From UBA7672 sp965279085 (GTDB lineage: Bacteria; Pseudomonadota; Alphaproteobacteria; Caulobacterales; Hyphomonadaceae), in NCBI GenBank assembly GCA_965279085.1, contig OZ257149.1, positions 3,162,001 through 3,226,000 on the forward strand: 64,000 nt of DNA. Direction: 5' to 3'. Position 1 is the first letter of the stretch. The number at the start of each line of letters is the position of its first letter. Shown piece by piece: positions 8,590 to 16,819 of the stretch. A program made the position numbers and the translations under genes. Under the pieces are notes generated by a model. It worked only from the letters and a program-made list of their open reading frames with translations, was not told the DNA's origin and searched no databases.

Positions 8590-9366
8590 ATGGGTTATCT
8601 TCGGCTCAGGCAGATCTGCCTCGTGGCGAGCGATCTAGCGAAGGTCGAGAGACAGATCGCCGACGTGCTCGGTCTCGAAATCTGTTTCCGCGATCCCGGC
8701 GTCGGCAAGTACGGCCTGCACAACGCGCTCTTCGCGGCTGGCGGCACGTTCCTCGAAGTCGTCTCGCCCACGCAGCCCGACACCGCAGCTGGCCGCTACA
8801 TCGAGCGCCGCAAGGGCGATGGCGGGTATATGTACATCATCGACTGCGACAACCTCGAAGCCCGCCGCGAGCATATCAAGGCGCAGGGCGTGCGCATAGT
8901 CGAGGATCTCAAGACCACGGAATGGGGCCTGACCGGCGAGGCCATCCACCTGCATCCGCGCGATACGGGCGGCTGCCTGCTTTCGGTTGACCGCCACTCG
9001 CCGGACGAGAACATGCAGGGCTCATATAAGTGGGCAGGCCCTGACTGGCAGAAGCACGATCGCTCGGAGACTGTCGCTCAGATCGTCGGGGCCGCGATCC
9101 AGTCGGCTGATCTCGCCGACCTTGCAACGCGCTGGAGCCATCTACTGCAACGCCCGCTGAAAAAGGGCGAGAGCGGCATGGACATTCACCTCGACCATGG
9201 CTTCGTCCATTTCGGCCCGCTGCGCGATGATCGTGGCGAAGGTCTGCGCGCCGTCCACCTCAAGGTGAAGGACAAGACCACGATCCTCGCCAACGCGAAC
9301 AAGGCAGGCGTTCCGCATGGCGAGGACTATGTCGATATCGTCGGCGTGCGCTTCCTGCTCGTCTAG
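8590..9366 (+). CDS. Two-domain VOC (glyoxalase-like) protein
   Basis: Encodes 258 residues with two vicinal-oxygen-chelate modules: the first (about 3-140) starts LRLRQICLVASDLAKVERQIADVLGL and contains GGTFLEVVSP, the second (about 160-258) contains DLATRWSHLLQRPL and GLRAVHLKVKDKTTI. It looks like the Glyoxalase_3-like group of COG family proteins. Members bind a metal and act as isomerases, dioxygenases or resistance proteins; the reaction here is unknown. GGGAGAGG precedes the ATG. It follows the LysR gene by 40 bp, suggesting co-transcription and perhaps a detoxification role with the GST. Its stop codon overlaps the convergent methyltransferase stop within a shared CTAG. Confidence 0.8.
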   Translation: MGYLRLRQICLVASDLAKVERQIADVLGLEICFRDPGVGKYGLHNALFAAGGTFLEVVSPTQPDTAAGRYIERRKGDGGYMYIIDCDNLEARREHIKAQGVRIVEDLKTTEWGLTGEAIHLHPRDTGGCLLSVDRHSPDENMQGSYKWAGPDWQKHDRSETVAQIVGAAIQSADLADLATRWSHLLQRPLKKGESGMDIHLDHGFVHFGPLRDDRGEGLRAVHLKVKDKTTILANANKAGVPHGEDYVDIVGVRFLLV

Positions 9367-10046
9367 AGCGTCCACACCCGCGCCGTCTGGATCGGGTGGT
9401 TCTCGATCTCCGTCGTGGTCTCGACCGAATATTCCGCCGCCTGCCTGAAGGCTTCGCGCGGGAAATAGGTGCGTCCGGGGTCGCCTGCGAACACCGACGG
9501 CCCCGCCTTGTGCGCGCGTTCGAGGAAGGTGCGGAACATCTGCGCCGGACGCTGCTCGTAGAAGACGTCGGCGGCGAGTATGACGTCGAAGGGCGGGATG
9601 TCGCCATCGAGCAGGCTGCCGCCGATGAAGCGGACGGACGCGTTGTTCAATTCGGCATTGAGTGCAATCGCCGCCTCGCAAATCGGCTCGATGTCGTTGG
9701 CGGCGACTTCGGCAGCGCCGGCGAGCGAAGCCGCGATGGCGACGAGCCCGGAGCCGGAGGCGAGATCGAGCACGCGTTTGCCGCGCACAGCTTCCGGATG
9801 CTCCAGCACATACCGCGAGAGCGCCTGTCCGCCCGCCCACGGGAAAGCCCAAAAGGGCGGAGAGACGTTGACGGCGGATAGATCCTTCTCCGTCGCCTCC
9901 CAGATCGGGGTCAGTTCGTCGGCCTGGTAGAGCTTCAACGGCAGGCCCGGAACCTCCGCCACGCGCGTATTGGCGCGGATGAAGGCCTTCGCGTCTTCAA
10001 GCGATGCGACTCTTCCCGCCGTCTCCTTTGGGCGCTTGCCTTGCAC
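9363..10046 (-). CDS. Class I SAM methyltransferase, ETF-beta lysine methyltransferase (METTL20/ETFBKMT)-like
   Basis: A 227-residue Rossmann methyltransferase. The SAM site is VLDLASGSGLVAIAA, followed by NDIEPICEAAIALNAELN and AADVFYEQRPA. The segments FWAFPWAGGQALSRYVLE, GKRVLDL and GDPGRTYF closely follow the animal and bacterial enzymes that trimethylate lysines on the electron transfer flavoprotein beta subunit, which damps electron flow from acyl-CoA dehydrogenases. This assignment rests on remembered motifs. The frame is open far upstream, across the divergent cdd gene; the realistic start is the GTG at 10046, with GGAGAGG six bases before it. The 42-bp gap to cdd must hold both start regions. 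Confidence 0.85.
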   Translation of the reverse strand: MQGKRPKETAGRVASLEDAKAFIRANTRVAEVPGLPLKLYQADELTPIWEATEKDLSAVNVSPPFWAFPWAGGQALSRYVLEHPEAVRGKRVLDLASGSGLVAIAASLAGAAEVAANDIEPICEAAIALNAELNNASVRFIGGSLLDGDIPPFDVILAADVFYEQRPAQMFRTFLERAHKAGPSVFAGDPGRTYFPREAFRQAAEYSVETTTEIENHPIQTARVWTL

Positions 10047-10088
10047 CTGATCCCTCTCCAGATTGCCCGGCCCTGAAGGTTCGGGCCC

Positions 10089-10496
10089 ATGACAGACGCC
10101 GCCGCCATCAAGCAGCTTTCCGGCGCCGCCCGCGACGCGCGGGTGCGAGCCTATGCTCCCTACTCGAAATTCCGGGTTGGTGCAGCGGTATTGCTCGACA
10201 ATGGCGCGAGCGTGGTCGGCGCCAACATCGAGAACGCCAGCTATGGGCTCACCTGCTGCGCCGAGCGCGTCGCCATCTTCGGCGCGCTGGCCCAGCATCC
10301 GGAAGCGAAGATCGTCGCGCTGGCAGTCAGCGCCGGAGACGATTCCCATCAGCACGATGGCGACCGGACGCGGATGCCGTGTGGCGCGTGCCGGCAGGTG
10401 ATGGTTGAATTCATGAAGCCGGAAGCCTCGATCTGGATCGACGGCGTCGGCGTGAAATCATTGTCCGAACTCCTTCCCGTTCCCTTCAAGCTCTAG
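10089..10496 (+). CDS. cdd: Cytidine deaminase
   Basis: A 135-residue homotetrameric-type cytidine deaminase that hydrolyses cytidine and deoxycytidine to uridine and deoxyuridine in pyrimidine salvage. The zinc-binding and catalytic motifs are intact: C-A-E-R (Glu is the proton shuttle) and P-C-G-A-C-R-Q; YAPYSKFRVGAAVL and NIENASYGLTCCAER are hallmark substrate-site segments. Length is typical. It is divergent from the methyltransferase and is followed 12 bp later by an enoyl-CoA hydratase gene on the same strand, so the two are probably co-transcribed although functionally unrelated. Confidence 0.95.
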   Translation: MTDAAAIKQLSGAARDARVRAYAPYSKFRVGAAVLLDNGASVVGANIENASYGLTCCAERVAIFGALAQHPEAKIVALAVSAGDDSHQHDGDRTRMPCGACRQVMVEFMKPEASIWIDGVGVKSLSELLPVPFKL

Positions 10497-10508
10497 CTGG
10501 ATATTCCG

Positions 10509-11381
10509 ATGCCCGATTTCACGATGTTCGACTTCAAGGTCACGGATGGCGTGGCCGTCGTGACGTTCAACCGTCCGGACAAGATGAACACGTTCACGCC
10601 CGTCGTGATGCGCGAGATGATGGAGCTGTTCGATGTCACCGACGCGGACGACGCGATCCGCGCCGTGATCGTCACCGGCTCGGGCCGCGCCTTCTGCGCC
10701 GGCGCCGAGCTTGGCATCGCGGGCGCCGACACGTTCAACTACAACAAGCGCGCGGCGGGCGACGAGATCATCAAGAACGGTGTTCGCCGCGATGGCGGCG
10801 GCCGCGTGACGCTCCGCATCTTCCGCAGCCTCAAGCCGGTGATCGCCGCCGTGAACGGCGCGGCGGTCGGCGTCGGCGTCACGATGCAGCTGCCGATGGA
10901 TTTCCGCCTGGCGTCGACCACCGCGAAATTCGGCTTCGTGTTCGCGCGCCGTGGCATCACGCCGGAAGCCTGCTCGAGCTGGTTCTTGCCGCGCCTCGTC
11001 GGCATGCCGACGGCGCTGGACTGGGTCTATTCCGGCCGCGTGTTCGATGCGAACGAGGCGAAGGCGACGGGCCTTGTCCAGTCGCTGCACGAACCCGATG
11101 CCCTTCTGCCTGCCGCAATGGAGCTGGCTCATCGCGTGACCGAGAAATCGTCGCCGGTGTCGATCGCCTGGTCGCGACAGCTGATGTGGCGGATGATGGG
11201 CGCCGCCCATCCGATGGACGCCCACCGCCTCGACAGCCGCGGAATCCAGACACGGGGCCAATCGACTGACGTGAAGGAAGGCATCGAAAGCTTCATGCAG
11301 AAGCGCGACCCGCACTTCCCCAACACCGTCTCGGCCGATTTCCCCGCCGACATCTTCCCCGGCGAGCCGGAGTTCGAGTAG
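10509..11381 (+). CDS. Enoyl-CoA hydratase/isomerase family protein (crotonase fold)
   Basis: A 290-residue crotonase superfamily enzyme. The oxyanion-hole segments are visible: GSGRAFCAGAELG and PVIAAVNGAAVGVGVTMQL; RRGITPEACSSWFLPRLVG carries the Glu that corresponds to a catalytic acid of hydratases. The C-terminus has an extended tail with SRGIQTRGQSTDVKEGIESFM and the family's KRDPHFPN. It should hydrate or isomerise a 2-enoyl-CoA; the chain specificity is not readable. Genes of this longer type are frequent in fatty-acid- and terpene-degrading proteobacteria. It lies 12 bp after cdd. Confidence 0.92.
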   Translation: MPDFTMFDFKVTDGVAVVTFNRPDKMNTFTPVVMREMMELFDVTDADDAIRAVIVTGSGRAFCAGAELGIAGADTFNYNKRAAGDEIIKNGVRRDGGGRVTLRIFRSLKPVIAAVNGAAVGVGVTMQLPMDFRLASTTAKFGFVFARRGITPEACSSWFLPRLVGMPTALDWVYSGRVFDANEAKATGLVQSLHEPDALLPAAMELAHRVTEKSSPVSIAWSRQLMWRMMGAAHPMDAHRLDSRGIQTRGQSTDVKEGIESFMQKRDPHFPNTVSADFPADIFPGEPEFE

Positions 11382-11455
11382 GCGCCGCTGGTCACGCGCC
11401 AGGCGGATCGTCCACCGTTTTCCGTGATCGTGGTGAAATGCTTAGCGGCTAACCC

Positions 11456-13126
11456 ATGATGTGCTACCACCTCGCTCCAGAGCGGGGTCGGTGCGTGGCG
11501 GACATATTTCTTTCCTACAATCGCGAAGACCAGGCCAAGGCGAAACTTATCGCCAAGGCGCTCGCCGACGAAGGTTTCGACGTCTGGTGGGACACGGTGC
11601 TGCGCGCCGGACAGACCTATGACGAGGTGACGGAAAAGCAGCTCCACGAGGCGAGGGCCGTTGTGGTGCTGTGGTCGTCGCGGTCGGTGAAGTCGAAATG
11701 GGTGCGGGCAGAGGCGACGCTGGGCGATCGCAAGTCGGCGCTTATCCCGGTGATGCTCGAACCCTGCGACCGGCCGATCATGTTCGAGCTGATCCAGACG
11801 GCGGACCTTGTCGGCTGGGAAGGCGATACGGGCAGCTCCAACTGGCAGGCCTTCGTGGCGGATGTGCGCGAGCACGTCGAACGGAAGACGCCGGCCGCCG
11901 TGCCGCAGCCAGCTTCGCCTGCAAAGCTCGACGCCGCGCCGATTGCCTCCGAGACGATCGAGGCTGCTTTCTGGATGTCGATCAAGGATGGCGACGATCC
12001 GGCGGATTTCCAGGCCTACCTCGAGCGCTACCCGCAAGGTCATTTCGCGATGCTGGCGACAAAGCGCCTTGCCGCGATCACAGGCGCGAAAGCTGCTCCC
12101 GCCGTCGCCAAAGTCGAACCGCCGCCTGCCGCGCCCATTCCGCCGAAGGTCGAACCGCCACGGCCAGCGGCGCCGCGCGCCGATCCGTTCCAGCAGAAAC
12201 AGGCCAGCCCCCCTGCTGCAGCGAAGAAGAGCGGCGGTCCGCTGCCGCTGATCATTGGAGCTGTCGTTATCGTCGCCGCCGTGGCCGGTGGGGCCTTCCT
12301 GATGCAGAAGCCCGCCGATGCTCCGGCGCAAACGGAAGTCGCGGCCGCGCCGGTCGCGCCTGCACTGATTGCGGCGCCCGCAGTCGAAACGGCAGCGGCG
12401 CCCGCCGAGAACACTCCGCCGCCGGTCGCGGCGACGTTCCGGGATTGTCCTGAATGTCCCGAGATGAAGCATCTCGATGGCGGCACGTTCCTTATGGGCT
12501 CACCCGACAACGAACTCGGCCATCGCGCGTGGGAAGGACCGCAGCGCGAAGTGACGATTGCGCCGCTGGCTGTCGGGTTGAAGGAAGTGACCTTCGCCGA
12601 ATGGGAAGCCTGCGCGGCCGGAGGCGGATGCGGAAACTACGCACCGACGGACAAGGGGTGGGGCCGCATGGTCCGGCCGGTAATCATGGTCTCGTGGAAC
12701 GATGCGCAGGCCTATGTGAAATGGCTCGCGGGCAAGACCGGCAAGAAATACCGTCTGCCGACCGAGGCCGAATGGGAATTCGCCGCGCGGGGCGGCACGA
12801 CGACCGCCTACTGGTGGGGCGCGACCTACGAACGCGATCGCGTTGCGCGGGGTTCGACCGACGAAACCGGGGCGCACGAGCCAAATCCGTTCGGCCTGTT
12901 CGACATGAGCGGCAACGTCGCCGAGTGGGTCGAGGATTGCTACGTCAACACCTTCGCCACCGCGCCAACCGATGGCTCAGCCGTCGTCACGCCCGGCTGC
13001 CAGCGGGTAATCCGCGGCGGCGGCTGGCGCTCCGACCCCGACGATCTCCGCATCGCCAACCGCAGCCGGTTGGCGCCCTCAACCCGCGACACGGCGATCG
13101 GTTTCCGCGTCGTGGTCAGCGAGTAG
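11456..13126 (+). CDS. TIR domain - transmembrane - FGE/SUMF1-fold fusion protein
   Basis: A 556-residue fusion. Residues about 15-140 are a TIR domain (ADIFLSYNREDQ, GFDVWWDTVL, VVLWSSRSVKSKWVRAEA; Glu86 is at the place of the NADase glutamate of catalytic TIRs). Residues about 165-205 resemble a short repeat seen in bacterial TIR and caspase-like proteins (FWMSIKDGDDPADFQAYLER). A Pro/Ala-rich linker and one membrane helix (about 260-285) lead to an FGE-sulfatase/SUMF1 fold (335-556: GGTFLMGSPDNE, RLPTEAEWEFAARGG, LFDMSGNVAEWVEDC, VIRGGGWRS). The cysteine pair of true formylglycine enzymes is absent, so this half is probably a binding module. A GTG start at 11495 is equally plausible. Orientation suggests cytoplasmic TIR and periplasmic sensor. 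Confidence 0.88.
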   Translation: MMCYHLAPERGRCVADIFLSYNREDQAKAKLIAKALADEGFDVWWDTVLRAGQTYDEVTEKQLHEARAVVVLWSSRSVKSKWVRAEATLGDRKSALIPVMLEPCDRPIMFELIQTADLVGWEGDTGSSNWQAFVADVREHVERKTPAAVPQPASPAKLDAAPIASETIEAAFWMSIKDGDDPADFQAYLERYPQGHFAMLATKRLAAITGAKAAPAVAKVEPPPAAPIPPKVEPPRPAAPRADPFQQKQASPPAAAKKSGGPLPLIIGAVVIVAAVAGGAFLMQKPADAPAQTEVAAAPVAPALIAAPAVETAAAPAENTPPPVAATFRDCPECPEMKHLDGGTFLMGSPDNELGHRAWEGPQREVTIAPLAVGLKEVTFAEWEACAAGGGCGNYAPTDKGWGRMVRPVIMVSWNDAQAYVKWLAGKTGKKYRLPTEAEWEFAARGGTTTAYWWGATYERDRVARGSTDETGAHEPNPFGLFDMSGNVAEWVEDCYVNTFATAPTDGSAVVTPGCQRVIRGGGWRSDPDDLRIANRSRLAPSTRDTAIGFRVVVSE

Positions 13127-13127
13127 C

Positions 13128-14537
13128 TTACTTCCGCTCCACCACCTTGATCGTGTCGGTCGAGTTGTCGCTGGCGTAGGGATAGCCGGCGGTGATGACG
13201 AAGCGTTTGATGCCGCTGGCGGCTTCGTGGCGGGTGACGGCGTCGAGGATGTCGTCGAAGCTTTTTGGTTCTTCCGGTTCGAGGTCGGCGTTGACGCCCC
13301 AGACGAGCGAGAGCTTGCGCGCGGTCGGCAGCGAGGGCGTGAGGGCGTGGATCGGCTGTTTCGGGCGCGTCGCGGAAACGCGCTGGGCCGATGAGCCCGA
13401 GCGGGTGAAGACGACAAGCGGGCAATCGAGATCGTCGGCCAGTTTCGTGGCGGCGCGGGCGCAGGCGTCGGCCGTGGAGGGTTCGGCGGTCCACGGCGCG
13501 GCCTGGGCGGAGGGGTTGGCGTCTCGGTCGGTTTCGATGGCGCGGATGATGCGGTCCATGATGGCGACGGCTGCTGTCGGATGACGGCCGACGGCCGATT
13601 CAGCCGAGAGCATCACGGCGTCGGCGCCCTGATAGACGGCGGTGGCGACGTCGTTCGCTTCGGCGCGTGTCGGCACGAGCGCCTCGACCATCGATTCCAG
13701 CATGTGCGTGGCGACGATCACCGGCTTGCCGGCTGCGCGGGCGACGCGGACGATGCGGCGCTGTGCGATTGGCACCTGCTCGGGTGAGAGTTCGACGCCG
13801 AGGTCGCCACGCGCGACCATCACCGCGTCGGACGCGGCGACGATGGCTTCGAGCTCATCAAGGGCGGCGGGCTTCTCGATCTTGGAGATCAGCGGGACAT
13901 GGTCCCCGAAAATCTCGCGCGCCATGGTGAGGTCGGCGGCGCGCTGGACGAAGGAGAGGGCGATGTAGTCGACGCCCTTGCCGAGCGCGAACTTGCCGTC
14001 TGCGATATCCTTTTCCGTGAGCGCCGGAATCGGGATCGGACGGTTGGGAACGGCGATGCCCTTGCGACTCATGATGCGGCCGGGCGCGATCGGCCGCGCG
14101 ATGCGGTCGGCGCCGTCGACCTTGACGATCACCAGCATCATCTTGCCATCGTCGATCAGCAGCTTGTCGCCGAGCTGGAGCGAGGCGACGAGTTCGGGGT
14201 GCGGGATCGGGATGATCTCGGGATCGTTCGAGGACGCCGCCGCTGTGAGGCGGAGTTCGGACGACATGCGCACATCGCTCTGGCCGTTGGGCAGATCGCC
14301 GACGCGAAGTTTCGGCCCTTGCAGGTCGGCGAGCAGCGCGACCGGACGGCCCCCGGCCTTTTCCGCCTCGCGCGCGGCGAGGATGCGGGCGGCATGCCCC
14401 GGATGGTCGCCATGGGAGAAATTGAGGCGGAACAGGTCGACGCCGGCGCGGAGCAGTTCCTCCATCTTCAGCGCGCCATCGCTGGCGGGCCCGAGCGTGG
14501 CGAGGATCTTGGTGCGGCGGCGCGTGGTGGTGGTCAT
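13128..14537 (-). CDS. pyk: Pyruvate kinase
   Basis: A 469-residue pyruvate kinase, converting phosphoenolpyruvate and ADP to pyruvate and ATP in lower glycolysis. It begins RRTKILATLGPAS and keeps the active-site segments LFRLNFSHGDHPGH, LLADLQGPKLRVG, ISKIEKPAALDELEAIV, VMVARGDLGVELSPEQVP and PTRAEANDVATAVYQGADAVML; the C-terminal allosteric domain (about 345-469) ends with TDTIKVVER. Length is normal. It converges on the TIR-fusion gene (1 bp apart) and is divergent from the lipoprotein at 14673. Confidence 0.97.
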   Translation of the reverse strand: MTTTTRRRTKILATLGPASDGALKMEELLRAGVDLFRLNFSHGDHPGHAARILAAREAEKAGGRPVALLADLQGPKLRVGDLPNGQSDVRMSSELRLTAAASSNDPEIIPIPHPELVASLQLGDKLLIDDGKMMLVIVKVDGADRIARPIAPGRIMSRKGIAVPNRPIPIPALTEKDIADGKFALGKGVDYIALSFVQRAADLTMAREIFGDHVPLISKIEKPAALDELEAIVAASDAVMVARGDLGVELSPEQVPIAQRRIVRVARAAGKPVIVATHMLESMVEALVPTRAEANDVATAVYQGADAVMLSAESAVGRHPTAAVAIMDRIIRAIETDRDANPSAQAAPWTAEPSTADACARAATKLADDLDCPLVVFTRSGSSAQRVSATRPKQPIHALTPSLPTARKLSLVWGVNADLEPEEPKSFDDILDAVTRHEAASGIKRFVITAGYPYASDNSTDTIKVVERK

Positions 14538-14672
14538 GGAGAGGTTCCTGATTCGGAGGCAAGCTATCAGGTTCGGCGCCGGGCTCTATCTCCGTCTTGG
14601 TCATGTGCGGGCTGCGCCTTCGTGTTGACCCGGGCCGTTGGGGAACGATGTTCAGGGCAGAAGGAGATCCTC

Positions 14673-15092
14673 ATGCGCATCATTCTGGCTGCGGCGGTTC
14701 TGGCGGCGGCGTGTACGGAGCCTGGTGGCGCGAACGATGCAAGCGGTGCGCAGACCGTGGGCGGGGTCGATCTCGCGCAACCCGTGCGGGCGCTGGGGAC
14801 GGAGCCGTTCTGGAGCGTCGAGATCACGCCGCAGCAGCTCATCTATTCCGGCGTCGATCGGCCAGAGCAGGAGATCGTCAATCCGGGCGCGAAAGTCTCT
14901 GGCTCCACGGCGGTGATCGAGGCGAAGGACGCGGTGGGCGCGTCGTTCGTCATCACGCTGAAGGCGGCAGAGTGTTCTGACGGAATGAGCGACCGCATCT
15001 ATCCGCTGGAGGCCGAGGTGAAGGTCGGCGCGGAGACGCTGAAAGGCTGCGCCGCGAGCGAGGATTTCCTGAAGGCGCAACCGCCGGCTTGA
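14673..15092 (+). CDS. Small lipoprotein, COG3650-like, paralogue of the one at 446-841
   Basis: A 139-residue precursor with lipobox LAAAC (Cys15) and a mature domain that begins QPVRALGTEPFWSVEITPQ, the motif that defines this uncharacterised family. It shares the ECSDGMSDRIYPLEAEVKV and LKGCAAS elements with the lipoprotein at 446-841; the two remaining cysteines probably form a disulfide. The start is strongly supported by AAGGAGA seven bases upstream; the long open frame before it is a shadow of pyk. It is probably anchored in the envelope; no function is known to me. Confidence 0.82.
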   Translation: MRIILAAAVLAAACTEPGGANDASGAQTVGGVDLAQPVRALGTEPFWSVEITPQQLIYSGVDRPEQEIVNPGAKVSGSTAVIEAKDAVGASFVITLKAAECSDGMSDRIYPLEAEVKVGAETLKGCAASEDFLKAQPPA

Positions 15093-15151
15093 GGCCAAAG
15101 GTCATCGTGCTTGGAAGATTCCCGTTGCACCCGCTCGGCCTATGCGCTACA

Positions 15152-15172
15152 TACTGTGTGACACACACTGTA
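15152..15172. promoter_or_regulatory. Probable PadR autoregulatory operator
   Basis: Arms TACTGTGTG and CACACTGTA (8 of 9 pairs) flank a 3-base centre, ending 11 bases before the PadR start codon. Position and symmetry fit an operator at which the PadR protein represses its own operon. Binding is inferred. Confidence 0.6.
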
Positions 15173-15183
15173 CGGGACACGGG

Positions 15184-15528
15184 ATGCCCATCGGACCTGA
15201 CATTATCGAGGCTTTGCGGCTGGAGTTGCGCCGAGGGACGTTGATCCTGGCGGTTCTCGGAACGCTGCGTTCCGAGAAATACGGTTACACTCTCAAGACC
15301 GAACTGGGCTCGCTGGGCATCGATATCGACGAGGGCGCGCTCTATCCGATGCTGCGGCGTCTGGAGTCGCAGGGCCTGCTCACCTCGGAGTGGCGCGAAG
15401 ACGCCAAGCGCCAGAAGCGCTTCTACCGCCTCTCGCCCGATGGCGCCGCGGCGCTCTCACAGCTCACCGAAGAATGGCGCGGCATGAACCGCGCGCTCGA
15501 AGCCATCCTGAAGGAGGGCGGCCAATGA
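15184..15528 (+). CDS. PadR family transcriptional regulator
   Basis: A 114-residue PadR-type winged-helix regulator: RRGTLILAVLGTLRSEKYGYTLKTELGSLGIDIDEGALYPMLRRLESQGLLTSEW is the signature DNA-binding region (quoted regions spread over residues about 16-70; key residues G-Y and G-ALYP-L-RLE-GL), with a C-terminal dimerisation helix. The ATG at 15184 follows GGGACACGGG. Its stop overlaps the start of the next gene (ATGA, 15525-15528), so the regulator and the membrane protein are translationally coupled. This PadR/HAAS pairing is a common arrangement in which the regulator controls the membrane partner. Confidence 0.92.
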   Translation: MPIGPDIIEALRLELRRGTLILAVLGTLRSEKYGYTLKTELGSLGIDIDEGALYPMLRRLESQGLLTSEWREDAKRQKRFYRLSPDGAAALSQLTEEWRGMNRALEAILKEGGQ

Positions 15529-16616
15529 CGGACGACCTGGTCAACGCACACCTGAAATTTCACGACACGGACGCGCCTGAAGGGGGAGAGTGGAAAGTGA
15601 AGGACATGATCGCGCGCTATCTCGCTGCGGTGGAGCGGCGGCTGCCGAAGGACCAGGCGAAGGACATCATCGCGGAATTGCGCGAGGTGCTGTTCGCGAA
15701 GATCGAGGCGCGCGAGGCGGAGCTGAAGCGCGATGCGAACGCAGACGATGTGGCGGCGATCCTCAAGGCTTACGGGCATCCGGTGGTCGTGGCGTCGAAA
15801 TATTCCGGCCATGACTATGTGATCGGTCCCAACCTCTATCCCTGGTTCTGGTACACGCAGCGGATCGCCGTCGGCGCAGCGATAGCGATCGCGTTCGGCA
15901 TCGGCGCCATGAAGGCGCTGGGATCGGAAGAACCCTTCAGGGCGGCGATGCGCGGGCTCAACGGCGCGGTCGAGGCCGCGCTGATCACGTTCGCGGTGGT
16001 GACGGCGCTGTTCATCGCTGCCGAGCGGACGAAGCTCGACATGAAATGGGCGGAGAAGTGGAACCCGAAGAACCTGCCGCGCGACCATATACGGCAGCCG
16101 AAAGGGCTGTTCGAGGCGGCGATCACGCTGTTCTTCGACATTCTCGTGCTGCTGTTCTGGACGAAGGTGATCCCTTTCCCGAACGAGATTCCGGTAAGAG
16201 GCGAGGGCGCGGCGGGCATCCACTTCTCGCCGGCCTGGGCGGCGGTCTACTGGCCCATCCTCGTGCTGATCGCTGCTGTGACCGTGGTGCACATGATCGA
16301 CCTGGTGCGGCCGGCGTGGAGCCGCTGGCGCTCGATCCTCAGCATTTTGGGCCATGCGGCCGGGCTGGGCGTGCTGTGGGTGCTGTTCCGGTCGCAGCCG
16401 CTTATCGAGGTGACGGCTGTGAACGGCGCCGAACAGGTCGAGGTGGACCGGGTATTCGAGATGTTCGGGAACATCGTGAACATCTCGCTGGGCGTCGCGG
16501 CCCTGATCTGGGCGGTCACGATCGGCGTCGAGATCTGGCGGTTCGTGCAGTCAGGCCGGCCGGTGGCGGAGCCGCCGCATGTCGGCCCGGAAGGACTTCG
16601 AGCGGGCGGTCCGTAG
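15525..16616 (+). CDS. HAAS-domain membrane protein partner of PadR
   Basis: Encodes 363 residues. The N-terminal cytoplasmic part (about 20-95, MIARYLAAVERRLPKDQAKDIIAELREVLFAKIEARE then AAILKAYGHPVVVASKY) is the HAAS/DUF1700-type helical domain found next to PadR regulators. About five to six hydrophobic segments follow (for example IAVGAAIAIAFGIGAM, ALITFAVVTALFIAA, ITLFFDILVLLFW, WPILVLIAAVTVVHM, ILGHAAGLGVLWVLF, ISLGVAALIWAVTIGV). Its role is unknown; relatives are proposed to signal to or act as effectors of PadR. Start from the ATGA overlap with the regulator gene. Confidence 0.85.
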   Translation: MTDDLVNAHLKFHDTDAPEGGEWKVKDMIARYLAAVERRLPKDQAKDIIAELREVLFAKIEAREAELKRDANADDVAAILKAYGHPVVVASKYSGHDYVIGPNLYPWFWYTQRIAVGAAIAIAFGIGAMKALGSEEPFRAAMRGLNGAVEAALITFAVVTALFIAAERTKLDMKWAEKWNPKNLPRDHIRQPKGLFEAAITLFFDILVLLFWTKVIPFPNEIPVRGEGAAGIHFSPAWAAVYWPILVLIAAVTVVHMIDLVRPAWSRWRSILSILGHAAGLGVLWVLFRSQPLIEVTAVNGAEQVEVDRVFEMFGNIVNISLGVAALIWAVTIGVEIWRFVQSGRPVAEPPHVGPEGLRAGGP

Positions 16617-16658
16617 AGGCCGTCTTCCTCCCCCTGACGCGCACGGAACGCGTCCGCG

Positions 16659-16686
16659 CCTCCTCGGCTCGCAAGGGCTGAGGAGG
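16659..16686 (+). terminator. Weak hairpin after the HAAS gene
   Basis: CCTCCTCGGCT and GGCTGAGGAGG form an 11-bp stem with mismatches. The following sequence ACAGCGTTTG is T-poor, so this may be only a weak or factor-assisted terminator. Confidence 0.35.
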
Positions 16687-16739
16687 ACAGCGTTTGTGAC
16701 GCGCAATTTATCTGCGGGCGCCCCTAGGGCAGCGCATTG

Positions 16740-16752
16740 TTGACAGTGTCAA
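16740..16752. promoter_or_regulatory. Palindrome upstream of the copper-monooxygenase-like gene
   Basis: TTGACA-G-TGTCAA is a perfect 13-bp dyad in the 200-bp gap before the gene at 16820. It includes a consensus-like -35 hexamer TTGACA, but no matching -10 is obvious at 16-18 bp. It may be an operator; the regulator is unknown. Confidence 0.4.
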
Positions 16753-16819
16753 TACGCGGTAGTTTCCACCCGGAATCGGGACCGGACCACTACAGGACCA
16801 CAACAAGGAGTTTCCTCCC

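Noticed and set aside
10047..10355. N-terminal extension of the methyltransferase frame across cdd
   Set aside because: It is antisense to the conserved cytidine deaminase, has no methyltransferase similarity, and a GTG with a good ribosome site lies just downstream.
16740..16752. TTGACA-G-TGTCAA considered as an FNR/FnrL site
   Set aside because: FNR sites have a 4-base centre between TTGA(C/T) and (A/G)TCAA; this dyad is one base shorter, so the assignment was not made.
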